Below, piece by piece: positions 33,816 through 41,900 of a DNA stretch of 64,000 bases. Made by a program: the position numbers and the translations under genes. Source of the DNA: Streptomyces tirandamycinicus (GTDB lineage Bacteria > Actinomycetota > Actinomycetes > Streptomycetales > Streptomycetaceae). The stretch's first letter is position 1; every line of letters starts with the position of its first letter. Below the pieces are notes generated by a model. It did not search any database. It had not been told where the DNA came from and saw only the letters and a program-made list of their open reading frames with translations. The stretch spans positions 7,225,496 through 7,289,495 of the forward strand of contig NZ_CP029188.1 of assembly GCF_003097515.1 (NCBI RefSeq), given 5' to 3'.

Positions 33816-34411
33816 GCTGGGCTCCCGGAGTGGGTCGTGTGGGGGTGAGGGGCGGCGAGTTGCCGGCCGTAACCGAAGTCCTGGAATCGCCAGAGGCCGT
33901 CGGTGTCCGGCTGGGTGATGCCCATGGCCGTCAGGCCCGGGTGGCCGTCCTCGAGGGCCTGCGCGGTGTGCAGGTGTGCGGCGGAGTCGAAGGCCATGTT
34001 GCAGAACAGCGAGAGCAGGACCCAGAAGTCCTTCTCCGGGTGGCCCGGAGTGGTCAGCTCCTGGATGAGCCGGACGCGGTCGTCGTAGTCGAGGGCGACG
34101 AAGGGCGGCACGGCCGCGTCGAGCTCGAGGCCGGCCCGCTCGGCGTATGCGAGGGCGTGTCCGTTGGCGCGGCCGGCCAGGTCCTCCAGGCCGTCGTGGA
34201 TGCCGGTGGCGTCCCAGCGCAGCAGGTCGAGGGCACCCGCGGCGACCGCGCCGCCGTCGGAGCTGACTCCGGCGATCGCCCGGTCCCCGGGCCAGCGCTT
34301 CGCGCCCGGGACGATCGTGTCCGCGTAGGCCTCGAGGGTGATGGTCGCCTCGTCGCCGATGTCGACCCTTCGTTCGGGAATTCTCCGCGCAGTCTGCAAC
34401 TCGCCCTCCAC
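33812..34411 (-). CDS. Enediyne E8-like protein, probable small partner of the GMC oxidoreductase
   Basis: A 199-aa protein from GTG at 34411 (a TTG at 34444 would add 11 residues). LEAYADTIVPGAKRWPGDRAIAG resembles gluconate 2-dehydrogenase subunit 3-like proteins that pair with GMC enzymes. The body is alpha-helical, with NMAFDSAAHLHTAQAL and DFGYGRQLAAPHPH near the end. Tight coupling (4-nt overlap) to the GMC gene supports a complex. Enediyne clusters carry an E8 protein of this size next to E9. No good ribosome site is visible at either start. Confidence 0.65.
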   Translation of the reverse strand: MEGELQTARRIPERRVDIGDEATITLEAYADTIVPGAKRWPGDRAIAGVSSDGGAVAAGALDLLRWDATGIHDGLEDLAGRANGHALAYAERAGLELDAAVPPFVALDYDDRVRLIQELTTPGHPEKDFWVLLSLFCNMAFDSAAHLHTAQALEDGHPGLTAMGITQPDTDGLWRFQDFGYGRQLAAPHPHTTHSGSPA

Positions 34412-34457
34412 TCGGGTCGGTTGGTGGTGCCTGGTGGCGTGCAAGAAAGCTAGATCT

Positions 34458-34477
34458 GTTGAGTCTTTTCAAACAAC
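34458..34477. promoter_or_regulatory. GTTG-N12-CAAC dyad upstream of the E8/E9 operon
   Basis: GTTGAGTCTTTTCAAACAAC resembles the HxlR-type dyad on the reverse strand (GTTGTTTGAAAA...) but is wider and less exact. It lies in the divergent region between the E8-like and StrR-like genes. Confidence 0.3.
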
Positions 34478-34487
34478 CGACCCGGGA

Positions 34488-34505
34488 GGCGTTCGGCCGA
34501 ACGCC
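34488..34505. promoter_or_regulatory. Perfect 18-bp palindrome in the E8/StrR divergent region
   Basis: GGCGTTCGGCCGAACGCC has GTTCG and CGAAC half-sites like those of StrR operators, but with no spacer between them. It could serve the StrR-like regulator encoded next to it, or act on both divergent genes. Confidence 0.4.
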
Positions 34506-34558
34506 CGTTCCGTGATGCGACTAGCCGAAGTCGGCCCGTCTCCCCCCGAATGCCCTCG

Positions 34559-34575
34559 AAAAAAAGAGGTCGTTC
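34559..34575. promoter_or_regulatory. Butyrolactone-type operator-like element (AAAAAAAGAGGTCGTTC)
   Basis: Exact 17-bp reverse complement of the element upstream of the transposase-fold gene at 51855, and similar to the AfsA/TetR element at 55164. It lies about 105 bp upstream of the chosen StrR-like start. The A-tract plus GGTCGTTC resembles autoregulatory elements bound by gamma-butyrolactone receptors. Confidence 0.6.
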
Positions 34576-34680
34576 ACTATGGTCTATCCGGACGCATTGT
34601 TCTCCGTGGCGGCCGGTCCTTCCGCGGAGTCTCTGGGGGCAGCCGGGCACGCCTCGATCTCGCCGGGCGGAAGGGGAGAG

Positions 34681-35748
34681 GTGGACAGCGACGACAGATC
34701 TCTCGCATTGCCGGCCCACTTCACCCACCGGGTGGGGATCGATGCGCTGCTGCCGGCCGACTCTCCGCGCCTGAACGGCGTCGACGCGGACCATGTGCGA
34801 CGCCTCGCAGAGGTCTACCCCTCGCTGCCCCCGGTCCTCGTCCACCGGGCGACCATGCGGGTGATCGACGGGATGCACCGCCTCGCCGCGGCCGCCTCGA
34901 ACGGGCTCACCTCCGTGGACGTGCGGTACTTCGACGGCCCCGATGAAGAAGCGTTTCTTCGGGCGGTCGCGGCCAACATCACCCATGGCCTTCCGCTGTC
35001 CGTCGCCGACCGCAAGGCCGCCGCCGAGCGGATTCTGCGCTCCCGCCCGGAGCTCTCGGACCGCGCCGTCGCCGGCTACGCCGGCCTCGACGCGAAGACG
35101 GTCGCCGCGATCCGTCCGCGTTCGACCGCGGATTCTCCGCAGGCGAACATCAGAACGGGAGCCGACGGCCGCGCCCATCCCCTCGACCGCACCGCCGAGC
35201 GGCTCCGGGCCGCGGAACTGATGACCAGCCGGCCCGACCTGCCACTGCGGGCCATCGTCAAGGAGACGGGCCTGTCCCTGGGCACGGCTCACGACGTGCG
35301 CCAGCGGCTGCTGCGCGGAGAGGCGCCGGTGCCCCAGGGCCGCCGGTCCGCCGTCGGCCGGCGCCCACCGCCCGCCCCGGCCGGGGCGGACCGCCCCGCG
35401 CCGCCGTCCCCGCGCGCCACCGCGCCCTCCGCCGCCCCCACCGGGTCCAGCCGCACGCGCGGTTCTCTGGAGACCCTGCGACGGCTCGCAGGCGACCCGT
35501 CGCTGCGGCACTCCGAGTCAGGGCGCCACTTCCTGCGCTGGCTCCACACCCACTTCATGGTCGACGAGGCCTGGCGGCAGCAGGCCGACGCGGTGCCGCC
35601 GCACTGCACGGACACCGTCGCGGAACTGGCCCTCCACTGCTCCAACGCCTGGAAGCGGTTCGCCGAGGACCTCGGCCGGCGCCGGCTGGCCGACACGACC
35701 ACCGCCCAGTCGCGGCCCGCGGCCTCCGGATCCCGGCAGGGAGCATGA
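34681..35748 (+). CDS. StrR-like pathway regulator with ParB-type N-terminal domain (SgcR1-like)
   Basis: A 355-aa DNA-binding regulator. The N-terminal ParB/StrR domain includes PPVLVHRATMRVIDGMHRLAAA. A first helix-turn-helix is RPELSDRAVAGYAGLDAKTVAAIR and a second is ATVKETG-like (VKETGLSLGTAHDVRQRLLRG). StrR activates streptomycin genes, and SgcR1 is the StrR-like activator of C-1027. GTG 34681 follows AAGGGGAG at good spacing; an ATG at 34579 would sit only 3 bp from the operator-like element and is less likely. It probably activates the cluster with the AraC-type protein it overlaps or abuts. Confidence 0.82.
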   Translation: MDSDDRSLALPAHFTHRVGIDALLPADSPRLNGVDADHVRRLAEVYPSLPPVLVHRATMRVIDGMHRLAAAASNGLTSVDVRYFDGPDEEAFLRAVAANITHGLPLSVADRKAAAERILRSRPELSDRAVAGYAGLDAKTVAAIRPRSTADSPQANIRTGADGRAHPLDRTAERLRAAELMTSRPDLPLRAIVKETGLSLGTAHDVRQRLLRGEAPVPQGRRSAVGRRPPPAPAGADRPAPPSPRATAPSAAPTGSSRTRGSLETLRRLAGDPSLRHSESGRHFLRWLHTHFMVDEAWRQQADAVPPHCTDTVAELALHCSNAWKRFAEDLGRRRLADTTTAQSRPAASGSRQGA

Positions 35749-35768
35749 CTCAACGACAGGGAGAAACG

Positions 35769-36545
35769 GTGCCCACCACCGCCATCGAAACCGCTGTCCT
35801 CCGAGTGATCGACGAAATGCATGCGAATCTCGGCCAGGAACTGACCATCGACGACATGGCCCGCACCGCCATGTTCAGCAAGTTCCACTTCACCCGGGTG
35901 TTCCGGGACGTGACGGGCACGTCCCCCGGACGTTTCCTCTCGGCCCTGCGCCTGCAGGAGGCCAAGCGTCTCCTGCTCGAAACGGATTTCAGCGTCGCCG
36001 ATATCAGCAGCCAGGTCGGATACAGCAGCGTGGGCACCTTCAGTTCGCGTTTCAAGGCCTGCGTCGGCGTGTCACCGAGCATGTTCCGGGAACTGGACGG
36101 ATTCACCCCGGAAATCGGTCCGGGTGCCCTTGGGGACGCTCCCGCCGAAGGCTCCCACGGGGTGCTGCGCGGCCGGGTGCACCTGCCCGAGGACCGCGAG
36201 CCCGGCCACTGCTTCGTCGGCCTCTTCCCCACTCCCGTCCCGCAGGGGCAGCCGGCACGCTGCGCCGTCCTGGACGGACCCGGCCCGTTCGAGCTGGCCG
36301 ACGTCCCGCCCGGCACCTGGTACGTGCTCGTGCACTCCGTCCCGTACGGGTACGAGCACCTGCCGTCCGGCACCGGCACGGACGACGTCGTCTCCGTCGG
36401 GTCGTACGGACCGGTGACCGCGCACGAGGACACGCTCCTGATGCCGGCCGAGATACCGCTGCGCCCGCTGGACGACCTGGATCCCCCGATCCTGCTGGCC
36501 CTGCTCGATCTGCGGACCGACGTCCTGGACCTCATCGCCGGCTGA
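35769..36545 (+). CDS. AraC-family transcriptional regulator (SgcR2-like)
   Basis: A 258-aa protein with the AraC DNA-binding domain at the N-terminus: VIDEMHANLGQELTIDDMARTAMFSKFHFTRVF (first helix-turn-helix; quoted as landmarks) and VADISSQVGYSSVGTFSSRFKACVG (second). The C-terminal half is an uncharacterised beta-rich domain. C-1027 has an AraC/XylS-type SgcR2 next to SgcR1. GTG 35769 has AGGGAGA upstream; an ATG at 35745 overlapping the previous stop by 4 nt is an alternative. Co-transcribed with the StrR-like gene, likely a joint activator of the enediyne operons. Confidence 0.82.
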   Translation: MPTTAIETAVLRVIDEMHANLGQELTIDDMARTAMFSKFHFTRVFRDVTGTSPGRFLSALRLQEAKRLLLETDFSVADISSQVGYSSVGTFSSRFKACVGVSPSMFRELDGFTPEIGPGALGDAPAEGSHGVLRGRVHLPEDREPGHCFVGLFPTPVPQGQPARCAVLDGPGPFELADVPPGTWYVLVHSVPYGYEHLPSGTGTDDVVSVGSYGPVTAHEDTLLMPAEIPLRPLDDLDPPILLALLDLRTDVLDLIAG

Positions 36546-36550
36546 CCGCG

Positions 36551-36606
36551 GGATCGCGATGGGGGCCGGCCACGGTGTCCGCCGTGGCCGGCCCCCATCG
36601 CGATCC
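36551..36606. terminator. Perfect 25-bp stem-loop, bidirectional terminator
   Basis: GGATCGCGATGGGGGCCGGC plus CACGG pairs with its complement around TGTCCG. It lies 6 bp after the AraC stop and 10 bp from the stop of the convergent P450, and should end both the regulator and the E3-to-E7 transcripts. Confidence 0.85.
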
Positions 36607-36616
36607 GGTGTGACGC

Positions 36617-37966
36617 TCAGCCCGCCGGGCGGATCGTCATCGGCAGCCCCCCGCGCATCCGCAGGGACATCATCGGTTCGGCGATCCCCCGGTGCCCGGG
36701 CACCACCGTCAGATCGAGGTCCCGGGTGACGAGCGCGGTGACGAAGACCGCCTCCATCATCCCGAGGTTGCTGCCGACGCAGAACCGAGGTCCCGCGCCG
36801 AACGGGATGTACGCGTACCGGGGCCGGTTCGCCACCCGGGACGGGTCGAAGCGGCCCGGGTCGAACCGCTCCGGGTCGTCCCAGAACTCCGGGTGGCGGT
36901 GCAGGGTGTACGGGCACACGAGCACGTCGGCCCCGGCCGGCACGGTGAACCCGCCCACCTCGTCGGGCCCCTGGGCGATCCTCGGCAGGATCCACACCGG
37001 CGGGTACAGCCGCATGGCCTCCTGCACGACCTGGGTGGTGTACGTCAGCTTGTGCAGGTCCTCGGCCTCCGGCAGACGGCCGCCCGCCAGCACGCCGCGG
37101 GCCTCCTCCCGCAGCAGGTCGCGGACATGGGGATGGCGGGCGAGCAGCAGCAGCGTCCAGCCGAGCGTGCTCGCCGTCGTCTCGTGACCCGCCAGCAGCA
37201 GAGTCACCAGCTCCTCCTGGAGGAGTCTGCGGCCGAGGGCCGGATCCTCGCGCTCACGGGCGGCGAGGATCATCCGGGCGAACGCGTCGTCGGCGCCGTC
37301 GCCCTCGCTCATGCGGGCGCCGCGGTCGGCGACCAGTGCGTCCACGATCCGGGTCAGATCCCTGCGCGCCCTGCGGAACCGCCGCTGGGTCGCGAACGGC
37401 ACCCAGGTCGGCACCAGGCCCTGCGTGACCATGTCGAACATGGCCTGGTCCTGGACGGCCTCGAAGGCGTGCGCGATACCGCCGTGCCCCTGGAGGCCGG
37501 TGTCCATGAGGGTCCTGCCCAGCACGCCGAGCGTGAGCCCGGTGACCTCGTGCAGGACGTCGACGGGCGTGTCCCCGGCGCGGCCCCGCAGCAGCTCCAC
37601 CAGCCGGCCGGACTCCTCCGCCACCGCCCCGGCCTGGGCGGCGATCCGCCCCGGCCTGAACGCGGGCTGCACGTTCCGGCGCTGGGCCCGCCACAGCTCG
37701 CCCTCGCTGGTGAGCAGGCCGTCGCCGAGCACCCTGCGCGACTCCACCAGGCCCATGCCCTTGTGGTAGTTGGCGGCATGGTCGGCCAGCACGTGCTTGG
37801 CGTAGTCGGGCCGGTTGAGGATGTACAGCTTCTTCGGGCCCATGGAGACCCGTACGGCATCGGACAGTCCGGCCGCGTCCCGCATCATGCCGAGCCGGTC
37901 GACCGCCAGCTTGCGCAGCAGACCGGGCAGCGCCCACACGGGCGGACCGGGCGGATGGGCGCTCAT
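36617..37966 (-). CDS. Cytochrome P450 (enediyne E7-like)
   Basis: A 449-aa P450 longer than the other two and closer to CYP110/BM3-type enzymes: I-helix LLLAGHETTASTLGW, ExxR in QEAMRLYPPVWILPR, heme loop IPFGAGPRFCVGSNLG. E7 P450s are conserved in nine-membered enediyne clusters and are thought to oxygenate the core. Its ATG overlaps the flavin reductase stop by 4 nt. It is the last gene of the minus-strand operon E3-E4-E5-E-E10-E6-E7. Confidence 0.85.
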   Translation of the reverse strand: MSAHPPGPPVWALPGLLRKLAVDRLGMMRDAAGLSDAVRVSMGPKKLYILNRPDYAKHVLADHAANYHKGMGLVESRRVLGDGLLTSEGELWRAQRRNVQPAFRPGRIAAQAGAVAEESGRLVELLRGRAGDTPVDVLHEVTGLTLGVLGRTLMDTGLQGHGGIAHAFEAVQDQAMFDMVTQGLVPTWVPFATQRRFRRARRDLTRIVDALVADRGARMSEGDGADDAFARMILAAREREDPALGRRLLQEELVTLLLAGHETTASTLGWTLLLLARHPHVRDLLREEARGVLAGGRLPEAEDLHKLTYTTQVVQEAMRLYPPVWILPRIAQGPDEVGGFTVPAGADVLVCPYTLHRHPEFWDDPERFDPGRFDPSRVANRPRYAYIPFGAGPRFCVGSNLGMMEAVFVTALVTRDLDLTVVPGHRGIAEPMMSLRMRGGLPMTIRPAG

Positions 37967-38508
37967 GGGCGCCCTCCCCGCGGCTGCGGGGCGACCCGCC
38001 GGAAGCGGCCGCCGTGGAACACCAGCGGCTCCTGGCCCGGCAGCTCGTCCAGGGCGAGGACCCGGCCGACGTGGATGGTGTGGTCGCCGCCCTCGTACGC
38101 CCGCCATCCGGCGCACTCGAAGTGGGCCGCCGCCCCCGCGATCAGGGGGGCGGCGGTGGCCTCGCCCGGCAGCCAGTCGACGGCCTCGAACTGGGCGGCT
38201 CCCAGCGGACGGGAGCGGTCGGCGAAGTGCCGGGCCACGTCCTCCTGCCCGGCGCCGAGGACCGACACCGCGAAGGTGTCGGCCTCGGCGAGGGTCCGGT
38301 TCATGACGGCGTCGTTGCCGACGCACAGCAGCACGAGGGCCGGGTCCAGCGACACGGAGGTGAAGGAGTTGGCGGTCATGCCCCGGGGAACGGGCCCGCC
38401 CACCGTCACCACGGTCACACCGGTGGCGAAGGCCCCGAGGGCCCGCCGCAGCCGCCCCGGGTCGCCGGCGACGGCGTCCCGGGGCGGCGCGGCGGCCAGG
38501 GTGCTCAT
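37963..38508 (-). CDS. NAD(P)H:flavin oxidoreductase (enediyne E6/SgcE6-like)
   Basis: A 181-aa short-chain flavin reductase of the HpaC type: RRALGAFATGVTVVTVGGP at the N-terminus, GMTANSFTSVSLDPALVLLCVG as flavin-binding strand and GDHTIHVGRVLALD near the C-terminus. SgcE6 delivers FADH2 to the hydroxylase SgcC in C-1027. Here one reductase may serve the HpaB-type enzyme and the two acyl-CoA-dehydrogenase-fold monooxygenases. It is coupled by 4-nt overlaps to both E10 and E7. Confidence 0.85.
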   Translation of the reverse strand: MSTLAAAPPRDAVAGDPGRLRRALGAFATGVTVVTVGGPVPRGMTANSFTSVSLDPALVLLCVGNDAVMNRTLAEADTFAVSVLGAGQEDVARHFADRSRPLGAAQFEAVDWLPGEATAAPLIAGAAAHFECAGWRAYEGGDHTIHVGRVLALDELPGQEPLVFHGGRFRRVAPQPRGGRP

Positions 38509-38960
38509 GCCGCCTGCCCCGTCAGCGCATGCCGCTGGGCGTACGGCTCCAGGGCGCGGGCCAGCCCGTCGGGGATGCGTGAGGGCACGGTGTTGGTGTT
38601 CGGGCCGCGCATGCACGCGATCCGCTGCCGTCCCCGCGCGATCAGCACCTCGGCCCCGCCCGTCACCTTGACGTAGTCGAAGGTGAACTCCAGCTGGGTC
38701 GACCCCAGTTCGGACAGCCTCATCCGGATGGACAGCTCGTCGAACGCGGTGATCTCGGCGAAGAACTCGCAGTCCACCTTCAGCGTGAACAGCTTGAGGT
38801 CGTCCTGCACCTCGGCCAGCACGTCCGGCGCCTTCTGGTGCAGGAACAGCTCCCGGCACCGGCCCTGCCAGCGCAGGTAGTTCACGTAGTACACGTTGCC
38901 GACGAGGTTGGTCTCCTCGAAGCCGACCGTGTGCCGGTACTCGAAGTAGTCGTCCGCCAT
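38505..38960 (-). CDS. Enediyne hot-dog thioesterase E10
   Basis: A 151-aa 4-hydroxybenzoyl-CoA-thioesterase-type protein: YRHTVGFEETNLVGNVYYVNYLRW carries the family signature, with the unusual Glu/Thr-Asn variant typical of enediyne thioesterases, and FFAEITAFDELSIRMRL follows. E10 releases the polyene or heptaene from the enediyne polyketide synthase. It sits 2 bp after the synthase stop in the conserved E-E10 pair. Confidence 0.9.
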   Translation of the reverse strand: MADDYFEYRHTVGFEETNLVGNVYYVNYLRWQGRCRELFLHQKAPDVLAEVQDDLKLFTLKVDCEFFAEITAFDELSIRMRLSELGSTQLEFTFDYVKVTGGAEVLIARGRQRIACMRGPNTNTVPSRIPDGLARALEPYAQRHALTGQAA

Positions 38961-38962
38961 GG

Positions 38963-41900
38963 TCAGGACCGCCCTTCGGCGAGAGGGGTTTCACGGGTGA
39001 GGAAGGCGAAGACGGCGGGCTCCAGGGCATCGCGCAGCGCGGTGACGAACGTCGCGATCCGGAGGTCGCCGGCGGCGAAGACCACCCAGGCGTCCTCCCG
39101 GCGCGGCAGCACCGTCAGCGGCGCGCCGGCCATGATGCCGGCCTTCCGCAGGCACTCCACGGCCCCCCACACGCGCGTCGCGGCGGTGTCCGGCGCCTCC
39201 CCGGTCTCCTCGGCGACCAGTTCGGCGACGGGCGCGTGGTCCCCGAGCAGCCCGCGCCACTCGTCGGCCGGGCGCATGCTGACGGCTTCGATGTCGCAGG
39301 CCACCTCGGTGTCGGAGACCACGCTGAGGGTGACCCCCAGACCGTGTGCCGCCGACATCGACAGGTGCCGGCCGGAGTCCAGCTCCGGCCGCCCGTCCGG
39401 GCGGTGCCGGACCGCGGCCGGGCCGCCCAGGGCCCGCGCCGCCGCGTCCGCCGTGAAGCCGCGGCGCTGGGAGACCGAGCCGGCCGGGGCGTCGCCGTGC
39501 GGCTCGACAGCGACGGCCACACGGCTGCCGACGACGTCCTCCAGCGAGCGCTCCAGGTACGGGCCGAGCAGCGGGGCGACCCACGGGCCGGACCCGTCGG
39601 TCTTCCGCACGGCGTGCAGGGTCAGGCCGTCCCAGCGTTCGACGACGGTGCCGTGCTCGTCGCGCACCGCGATGTCGTACACGTAGGTGTCGCCGTCGCG
39701 GCTGCGCTCGACCGCGGTGTACCGCAGCGTGGCGGGGACGTGGTCCCCGGCGCCGAGGGTGTGGATGCGCTCCACGCCCGAGGGGAGCAGTGTGGCGTTG
39801 GGGACGCACACCTGGTTGCCGTGCATGAGGGCGTCGCGCATGCCCGGGTCGGCGAGCAGCAGTTCGCCGGGCAGGAAGCCCGCGAACCAGCCCTCGGGCC
39901 GCTGCTGGACGGCGACCTCGGCGTCCACGTGCCGGGCGGCGGCCCGGTGGAAGCGGCGCAGCCGCTGGAAGCGTGCGCCCTGGAACAGGACGCTGCCGTA
40001 CAGGTCGGTGGCCGGGTCCAGCGGGACGACGGGGGTGTCGTCCGGAGCCTGCAGCGGCGGGCCGTCCGGCGCCTCGGCGTCCGAGAAGACCAGCCGTGCC
40101 CGGAAGTGCTCGGCGACGAACCCGGTGTCCTCGGCGTGGATGGCGACGTCGACGGTGTCGGTGGCGGTGACGGTCGCCGCGATCCGGATGCGGGTGCTGC
40201 CGTTCGGCGGCACCACGATGGGCCGCAGGAACTTCGCGCCCTCGATGACCGGGGCGGTCCCGGTGCGTCCGGCGGCCGCGGCGGCGACCTGGGTCATCGC
40301 CTCCATGCCGATGACCGCGGGCAGCAGCAGATTGCCGTCGAGCAGGTGGTCGGCAAGGTACGGGTCGGTACCGGCGTTGAGTTCGATCTCGGTGACCAGT
40401 TCGACGCCGTGGTAGCGCACCAGCGGGTTGCCCGTGAAGCGCAGCAGCGGCAGCGCGGGCAGGTCGCGGCGGACCGTGTCGATTCCCTCGGTCCGGCCGC
40501 TGATGACGGTGACCACGGGCGCGTCCGGGTCCTCGATCAGGCGCAGCAGGATCTCCACGCCCTGGTCGGGCGAGACCGGGGCGATGCCCTCGCGGGAGAG
40601 CGACTCGACGACGGAGAGCTTCTCGCCCATGCCGACGCCGGACCAGACCGACCACTCCATGCAGCGGGCCCGGATGCCCGGGTGGGCGCGTGCGATGTCC
40701 TCGGTGAGGTCCGCCAGCCATTCGTTGGCGGTGGCGTAGTGGGCCTCGCCGCGCAGGCCCGCCCGGCCGATGATGCTGCCGAAGGTGACCAGCAGCTTCA
40801 GCCCGCCCGCGCCGACCGCGTCGAGGACCGTACGCAGGCCGTCGACCTTGGGGCCGAAGGTCCGCTCGAAGTCCTCGGCGGTCAGACCGGTCAGCGGGCC
40901 CGGCTCGTTGCGTCCGGCGCCGTGCAGCAGACCGGTGATCGGCCCGAGTTCCGCCCGGAGCTCGGCGACGGCCGCCGAGACCTCCCGGGCGACGGTGACG
41001 TCGGCACGCGCGTAGTGCACCCGCACGCCGCCGTCGCGCATCCGGTCGAGGTTGTCGGCGAGTTCGCGGTCCCGCGCCGGGTCGGAGCGGCCGAGGACGG
41101 CCAGCTTCGCGCCGGTCCTGCGGGCCACGGCCAGGGCGCACTCCGCGGAGATGCCCTTGCCGCCGCCCGTCACCAGCAGGACGTCGGAGGCGTCCAGCGG
41201 CTCGTCGGTGCGGTGCGGTGCGACGGGCAGGGCCCGCAGCGTCGGTACGCGGCGCGTACCGGCCTCGTCGTAGTGGACCTCCGAGAACCGTCCGGTCGCC
41301 GCCACCTCGGCGACGATCCGCTCCACCGCGTCGCCGGTCACCGGCGTGTGCACCACGGTGGTGCGCAGGTGCGGGGCCTCCAGGTGGAGGGTCTTGGCCA
41401 GGCCCGCCGCGCCGCGGCCGTCCTGGACCAGTACGAAGCGCCGCTCGCGGTCCCCGGCGAGCGCGCTCCTGGCCGCGGCCAGCACCCGCTCCACCTCCTG
41501 CCGCGCGCAGTCCTTGGCCAGCACGGCCAGGACGCCCGCGCCGACGCCCGCGCCGGCGAGCCGCTCGCGCAGCCGCTCGGCGTACGGGTGGTCCGCGGAG
41601 CCGAAGAGCTCCCAGGGGCCGTCGGCGCCGTCGGCCGCGGCGTGCGGCCGGGCGACCTCGTCGAGGTCCACGGCGAACGGCCGGGCCCAGGGTGCCGCGC
41701 CCGCGACGACCGGGGCGGCGGGCTCCTCCTCCGTACCGCCGGTGCCGGCCAGGGTCTGCAGCGCCTCGGCCAGTTCGGCCAGGGTGGCGGTGGCGAAGTT
41801 CGTCGGCACCCGGGCCGCGGCGATCCCGAGGCGGGACGCCGCCTGGTTGACGATCTGGCCGACGGTGATGGAGCTCATGTGCAGGTCGTCGAGGAGCCGG

